This document shows positions 5,090-8,401 of a stretch of DNA of 8,401 nt, piece after piece. The DNA comes from Planctomycetia bacterium (lineage in GTDB: Bacteria > Planctomycetota > Planctomycetia > Pirellulales > UBA1268). Both the position numbers and the translations under genes were made by a program. The stretch's first letter is position 1. Every line of letters starts with the position of its first letter. The notes under the pieces were generated by a model, which saw nothing but the letters and a program-made list of their open reading frames with translations, had not been told where the DNA came from and searched no databases. Where the stretch lies: positions 1 through 8,401 of the forward strand of contig RGBY01000098.1 in assembly GCA_009919445.1 (NCBI GenBank), written 5' to 3'.

Positions 5090-6589
5090 ATGAATGACCG
5101 CACTGAAGGCGGGCCGTTGGGTCACGCCGAGAACGCTCGTCGGCAAGGACTGGCAGCGTTATTTCCGGAGGCTCGTTTCTTTGCCTGTGAAGACGTCGAG
5201 GTTCGTCGCTTCACTGATGACCCACTGGCCTGTGGCCCGGGTGACTGTTTTGTCGCCCGTTGTGGTGACGACGAAGACGGCCATGAACAGATCGCCGAGG
5301 CAATTGCCGCTGGCGCCGGGAGTATCATTGCCGAACGCATGGTGCCAACTGGCGGCGTGCCGCTGTGTGTCGTTGCTGATACCAACTGGGCGTGGGCCCG
5401 ATTGGCTCATGCCCTGGAGGGCCTGCAGGGGAACTCGTTGCGGGTGATCGCCATCACCGGCACCAGCGGCAAGACCTCGACTGCCTGGCTGACCGCCTCG
5501 ATGCTCTCTGAGGCGGGCTTGCGAGTGGGGGTTGTGTCAGATCTAGGCTGCATCGACGCCACTACGACGGTGCCAGAGCCAGAGCCGCTGACAGACGCCC
5601 GGCAGCTGGCCGGCTGGCTGCGACGAATTGAGCAGAGCGGCTGCACCCATGCTGTGGTTGAAGTGTCGAGTCGGATTCTTGCGGCGCACGGATTGGCTGG
5701 GGTCAGTTGTCACACCGTGGCGGTGACCAATTTAGGTCGGGCGCATCTTGACCTGCATGGCACAACCGCTGCCTACCATGCTGTGAAGGAACGAATTCTC
5801 GCCGCTGTTGCCGACACCGGCTGTCTGGTGGCCAATGTGGATGACCCGCGGGTGGTGCGGCTGGTTGAGCGGTATCAGAAACAGTCGCCGTCCGGCTGTC
5901 TGTTGACCGCTGGCTTGCAGTCGCCTGCCACGGTCACGGCCTCTCCGGTTGAACGAACGCTCAATGGGCAGACGCTTCTGCTGCACTGTGATGGTGTGGT
6001 GATGCCAGTCAGCCTTGAAGTACCAGTAACCTCAACTGCACGCAATGCCGTGCTGGCAGCAGCCATCGCAACACGCGAACGGGTGCCGGCAGAATGGATT
6101 GCCCGTGGGCTTGAGTCGACCGGCACCATTGTTGGCCGCATCAGCCGGCAGGATCGGGGACAAGACTTTGCCGTGTTTGTTGATCGTCCGAGCAGCGGCC
6201 ATGCGTTGGCAAGCACCCTCGCCAGCCTGCGTCAGTTGACCCCGGGAAGACTGGTCGTGGTCGCCGAGGAAGAGGTTGCAAACCGGCTGGGCGGCAAGCG
6301 GCGGTTTGCAGCGCGGGCTGCCCGCTGGTGCAATGCCAGTCAGGTGGTGCCGCCCGGCATTGCTTCAGAGCAGGCCACCAGTCGAGACCTCGCCGCCTAC
6401 GCCCGGCTCGACCAGCAGCTTTCCCGGCTGCGTGCGGATGACTGCCTGCTGGTGCTCGGCGCGATCCCACGATCGGGCTCTCAGCCCTTTGATCCGGACG
6501 ACACCGCGATGCCCCTTGAGGCGGTGGTGAGTGGCTGGCTTGAACTGGCCCATGAACCAGATGCGGGCTGGGGCCGCAGGGCGGCCTGA
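5090..6589 (+). CDS. MurE-like Mur ligase homologue lacking key C-terminal motifs
   Basis: The product is 499 aa from the ATG at 5090. It has the Mur ligase domain order. The N-terminal domain has PGDCFVA and DGHEQIAEAIAAGA, with the usual DSR replaced by TDD. The central ATPase has a P-loop GTSGKT at 124-129, VVEVSS near 191-194, and NLGRAHLDLHGT at 214-225, where MurE normally has DHLD. Lys233 sits at the expected carbamylated-lysine position. The C-terminal domain keeps GR at 349-350, but DYAHTP is replaced by DRPSSG (365-370), GCGGDRD by an EEEVANRL segment, and no DNPR diaminopimelate motif is present. MurE joins meso-diaminopimelate to UDP-MurNAc-L-Ala-D-Glu in the cytoplasm; that activity is doubtful here. 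It could be a pseudoenzyme, a ligase for another substrate, or a decaying paralogue. It heads a unit with MurB and an FtsQ-like gene. Confidence 0.82.
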   Translation: MNDRTEGGPLGHAENARRQGLAALFPEARFFACEDVEVRRFTDDPLACGPGDCFVARCGDDEDGHEQIAEAIAAGAGSIIAERMVPTGGVPLCVVADTNWAWARLAHALEGLQGNSLRVIAITGTSGKTSTAWLTASMLSEAGLRVGVVSDLGCIDATTTVPEPEPLTDARQLAGWLRRIEQSGCTHAVVEVSSRILAAHGLAGVSCHTVAVTNLGRAHLDLHGTTAAYHAVKERILAAVADTGCLVANVDDPRVVRLVERYQKQSPSGCLLTAGLQSPATVTASPVERTLNGQTLLLHCDGVVMPVSLEVPVTSTARNAVLAAAIATRERVPAEWIARGLESTGTIVGRISRQDRGQDFAVFVDRPSSGHALASTLASLRQLTPGRLVVVAEEEVANRLGGKRRFAARAARWCNASQVVPPGIASEQATSRDLAAYARLDQQLSRLRADDCLLVLGAIPRSGSQPFDPDDTAMPLEAVVSGWLELAHEPDAGWGRRAA

Positions 6590-6736
6590 CCCGAGAAGAT
6601 GGTGGTCCGCCGCTGTTGTCAGCGGGTGGGGCACAGCAATAGACGAATGCTGCCTCCGCGCGGCACAATGCTGGTGTTCTGTCAGCAGCTTGATGCTGAC
6701 CATACGCACTTGTTTCTCGCCTGAGTACGTCCAGCA
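6590..6736. other. 147-bp gap with two hairpins before murB
   Basis: This gap is long compared with the 4-nt overlap between murB and the next gene. It contains a perfect 6-bp stem CCGCTG/CAGCGG (6610-6615 and 6620-6625, TTGT loop) and a perfect 7-bp stem GTCAGCA/TGCTGAC (6681-6687 and 6694-6700, 6-nt loop). Neither has a T-tract. I found no convincing promoter and no strong SD before the murB ATG. Confidence 0.45.
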
Positions 6737-7633
6737 ATGACAGATAACCCCGTTGCCAGCCCGTTTGATGATCTTGCCGTAACCGTTCAGGTTGCCGAAC
6801 CGTTGGCTGGCCACACCTGGCTGGGTGTGGGTGGACCAGCGCGGTACTTTTGTGAACCGACCAGCATCGAATCGCTATCGGCGGTGGCAGCGCGTTGTCA
6901 CGAGCAGGAAATCAAGCTGCGAATTGTTGGAGGTGGCTCCAATATTCTGGCGTCGACAGATGGCGTCGATGCCATGGTCGTCCGTCTGGCCGCACCAGCC
7001 TTCTGTGGCATCGCCATCGATGGCCAGAGTGTGAAGGTTGGGGCGGGAGCCAAACTGGTGCATCTGGTGTCTGAGACGGTTCAGGCTGGGCTGTCAGGGC
7101 TGGAAGATCTGGTTGGTATTCCCGGAACAGTTGGTGGAGGACTCGTGGGGAATGCCGCTGCCCATGGCAGCAACCTCGGCCAGCGGGTGCACAGCGTGAC
7201 CGTGATGCTGCCCGATGGCAGCACCGAAGAACGGCTGCGGGAAGACCTGGCGTTTTCGTCAGGCTGGAGCAGCCTCGACGGCGTGATTGTGTTGTCAGCA
7301 CGATTCGATCTCGATAGCGACGATCCTGGTCGGCTGACCAAGCGGATGCAGAAACAGTGGATTGTTGAGCGGTCTGAGCAGCCCAGTGGCACCCGTGCAG
7401 TAGCGATGATGTTCAAGGACCCTGTCGGCACCACTGCCGAGTCGCTGATTGCCCAGGCGGGCTGCCGCGACCTCTGCGTCGGAGGGGCGTCTGTCTATGC
7501 GGCCCATGCCAACTATGTGGTGGTAGAGGCGGGCTGTGCCAGCAGTGACGTCAAGCAGTTGCTCGAGAAGGTGCGGGGTGTCGTCCGTGATCGACTGGGT
7601 GTTGAATTGGCCCCTCGAATCCGCGTCTGGTGA
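6737..7633 (+). CDS. murB: MurB homologue (UDP-N-acetylenolpyruvoylglucosamine reductase family) with catalytic residues replaced
   Basis: The protein is 298 aa, the normal length for a short type II MurB, the cytoplasmic FAD enzyme that reduces UDP-GlcNAc-enolpyruvate to UDP-MurNAc. FAD-domain motifs are well kept: NTW-like HTWLGVGGPA near 26-35, GGGSNIL at 65-71, and GLEDLVGIPGTVGG at 121-134 followed by NAAAHGS. The C-terminal domain is clear from KRMQKQWIVERSEQP, HANY at 257-260 and the VELAPRIRVW end. Three catalytic positions differ from the family. YR in the FSYR segment is Ser175-Gly176. The GS(V/I)F proton-donor Ser is Met224 (AMMFKDP). The EVR glutamate near the end is Arg294. Binding of FAD looks possible, but the canonical reaction looks unlikely. 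There is no frameshift or internal stop. The stop overlaps the next gene's GTG by 4 nt. Confidence 0.85.
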   Translation: MTDNPVASPFDDLAVTVQVAEPLAGHTWLGVGGPARYFCEPTSIESLSAVAARCHEQEIKLRIVGGGSNILASTDGVDAMVVRLAAPAFCGIAIDGQSVKVGAGAKLVHLVSETVQAGLSGLEDLVGIPGTVGGGLVGNAAAHGSNLGQRVHSVTVMLPDGSTEERLREDLAFSSGWSSLDGVIVLSARFDLDSDDPGRLTKRMQKQWIVERSEQPSGTRAVAMMFKDPVGTTAESLIAQAGCRDLCVGGASVYAAHANYVVVEAGCASSDVKQLLEKVRGVVRDRLGVELAPRIRVW

Positions 7634-8370
7634 GGCCTGCCGTGGATGATGCTGATGAACAGGATCAGACAGCAGCCGGCCATGGTCTGGTAGGACTGCT
7701 TTGGCAGTGGCGTTCGCTACTGGGCACGGCTGTGGTGCTGCTATTTTTCATTGGTGGTGGGCGACTGCTCTGGCAGAAGTTTTCTCCGCAGATCAGTAGG
7801 GATGCTGATTCGCTGCTGGTGCCTGAGCACATTGATGTTCAGGGTGTCCCTGATTGGGTTCCTGACCAGCTGAAGTGGCAGGCTTTGCGGAACGCCAGTC
7901 TTGATATGCCTTTGCCGCTGGATGATCCCGGGCTTGAACGCCGGCTCGCCCGTGCCTTTGACATGCACCCCTGGGTGGAGCGGGTGGAGCGAGTGGAGAC
8001 CGACTTTACGCCGGAGGCGGCGGCGGAATATCCAGTGGTTGATGGTGTGGAGACCAGCCCGCGTGGGCCGGAAGGGGCGGTCTGGGGTGATCCTATGGTT
8101 GCTGAGGCCGCAAGCCTGACATCAGCCATCGGACCGGAGTGGCGGGCCCTTGGTCTGCTTGAGTGTCGCCCGATACCAGCGGCAACGGGCCAGGGCACCT
8201 GGTGGGAATTGCTCGGCAAGGATGACCTGCGGATTATATTTGGGTCGGCCCCGGGCCGGTCAGCCTCGGACGAGCCTCTCGCTGCTGAAAAGATCAGCCG
8301 CCTTCGCCGTCTCAGTGAAAGCCTCGCAGCCGGTGAGCCACTCAGCGACACAGACCTGACCAAGCCATAG
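7630..8370 (+). CDS. FtsQ-like single-pass membrane protein, apparently shortened
   Basis: The 246-aa protein has a short cytoplasmic N-terminus, one transmembrane helix at about 29-47, and a periplasmic part. This is the bitopic layout of FtsQ/DivIB division proteins. The region from about 66 to 121 (EHIDVQG..., RRLARAFDMHPWVERVERV) matches the start of a POTRA-like domain. The segment after it (TDFTPEAAAEYPVVDGVE, then GPEGAVWGDP, and further on WWELLGKDDLRIIFGSAPG) resembles the C-terminal half of planctomycete FtsQ-like proteins as I remember them. The intervening strands with an yRxPvAmvev...pVDxxGxxLP pattern are absent. The C-terminus is acidic and Ser-rich. The GTG start at 7630 overlaps the murB stop (GTGA); a GTG at 7642 is an alternative. 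The FtsQ assignment rests on topology, context and remembered similarity, so it is moderate. Confidence 0.6.
   Translation: MRPAVDDADEQDQTAAGHGLVGLLWQWRSLLGTAVVLLFFIGGGRLLWQKFSPQISRDADSLLVPEHIDVQGVPDWVPDQLKWQALRNASLDMPLPLDDPGLERRLARAFDMHPWVERVERVETDFTPEAAAEYPVVDGVETSPRGPEGAVWGDPMVAEAASLTSAIGPEWRALGLLECRPIPAATGQGTWWELLGKDDLRIIFGSAPGRSASDEPLAAEKISRLRRLSESLAAGEPLSDTDLTKP
7975..8001 (+). repeat. 9-bp in-frame tandem repeat (VER-VER-VET)
   Basis: GTGGAGCGG, GTGGAGCGA and GTGGAGACC follow each other without gaps; the third unit matches only over its first six bases. They encode Val-Glu-Arg, Val-Glu-Arg, Val-Glu-Thr, exactly where the FtsQ-like protein appears to lack part of its POTRA region. Confidence 0.7.
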
Positions 8371-8374
8371 AAAG

Positions 8375-8394
8375 CCCCCGGTGGAAACCGGGGG
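8375..8394 (+). terminator. Strong GC hairpin with GGAA tetraloop after the FtsQ-like gene
   Basis: CCCCCGGT (8375-8382) pairs perfectly with ACCGGGGG (8387-8394) around the GNRA-type loop GGAA. It begins 4 nt after the TAG stop, the right place for a transcription terminator or a 3'-end stabiliser. The sequence that follows (ATCGCAC to the window end) has no T-tract, so intrinsic termination is not proven. Confidence 0.55.
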
Positions 8395-8401
8395 ATCGCA
8401 C

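Noticed and set aside
4752..5146. Open frames on both strands in the divergent intergenic region
   Set aside because: Several overlapping frames of similar low quality, none with a domain, signal peptide or good start; treated as non-coding.
6141..6737. Minus-strand open frame of 198 codons
   Set aside because: Antisense to the Mur ligase C-terminus, with shadow-like Arg/Pro/Cys composition and no family motif.
7839..8363. Minus-strand open frame opposite the FtsQ-like gene
   Set aside because: Arg/Ser-rich, no domain, and the + strand frame has a membrane helix and operon overlap in its favour.
1..8401. tRNA, rRNA, CRISPR array, insertion sequence or attachment site
   Set aside because: No cloverleaf, regularly spaced repeat, terminal inverted repeat or transposase-like sequence was seen on either strand.

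Overview
The window looks like chromosomal DNA from a planctomycete, most likely Pirellulales-like. The basis is GC-rich coding sequence, weak or absent Shine-Dalgarno (SD) signals before most genes, and a protein set that resembles planctomycete families as I remember them: an EVSSR-type Mur ligase next to a type II MurB and an FtsQ-like protein, a lipoprotein with an HETTH...WLDEGLAE gluzincin signature, and a LABLAT-type lipid A acyltransferase. No search was possible, so the taxonomy is inference.

Layout. Positions 2-2846 (+) hold a possible co-directional run: the 3' part of a CPBP membrane protease, a lipid A acyltransferase, a small Rieske ferredoxin, and a tandem GNAT protein that overlaps the Rieske stop by 4 nt. 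Positions 2894-4631 (-) hold a second unit: a gene encoding two degenerate receiver-like domains, split by a frameshift, followed by the lipoprotein metallopeptidase. The two units converge on an imperfect hairpin at 2848-2880. Positions 4632-5089 are a divergent intergenic region with candidate promoters on both strands, a 13-bp tandem repeat and a cluster of three SD-like motifs. Positions 5090-8370 (+) form a peptidoglycan/division-type block: a MurE-like Mur ligase, a MurB homologue and an FtsQ-like membrane protein. A strong hairpin follows at 8375-8394.

The most notable signal is in that last block. All three proteins keep long open frames and clear family resemblance, yet each lacks the residues or segment expected to be essential. 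The MurB homologue has all three canonical catalytic positions replaced (Arg to Gly, Ser to Met, Glu to Arg). The MurE-like protein lacks the DYAH, GCGGDRD and DNPR motifs. The FtsQ-like protein seems to lack the second half of its POTRA/beta region, with a 9-bp tandem repeat at the apparent junction. This could be a set of pseudoenzymes kept for a non-catalytic role, or an envelope pathway in decay. Substitutions from remembered family motifs are visible in the sequence; the functional reading is inference.
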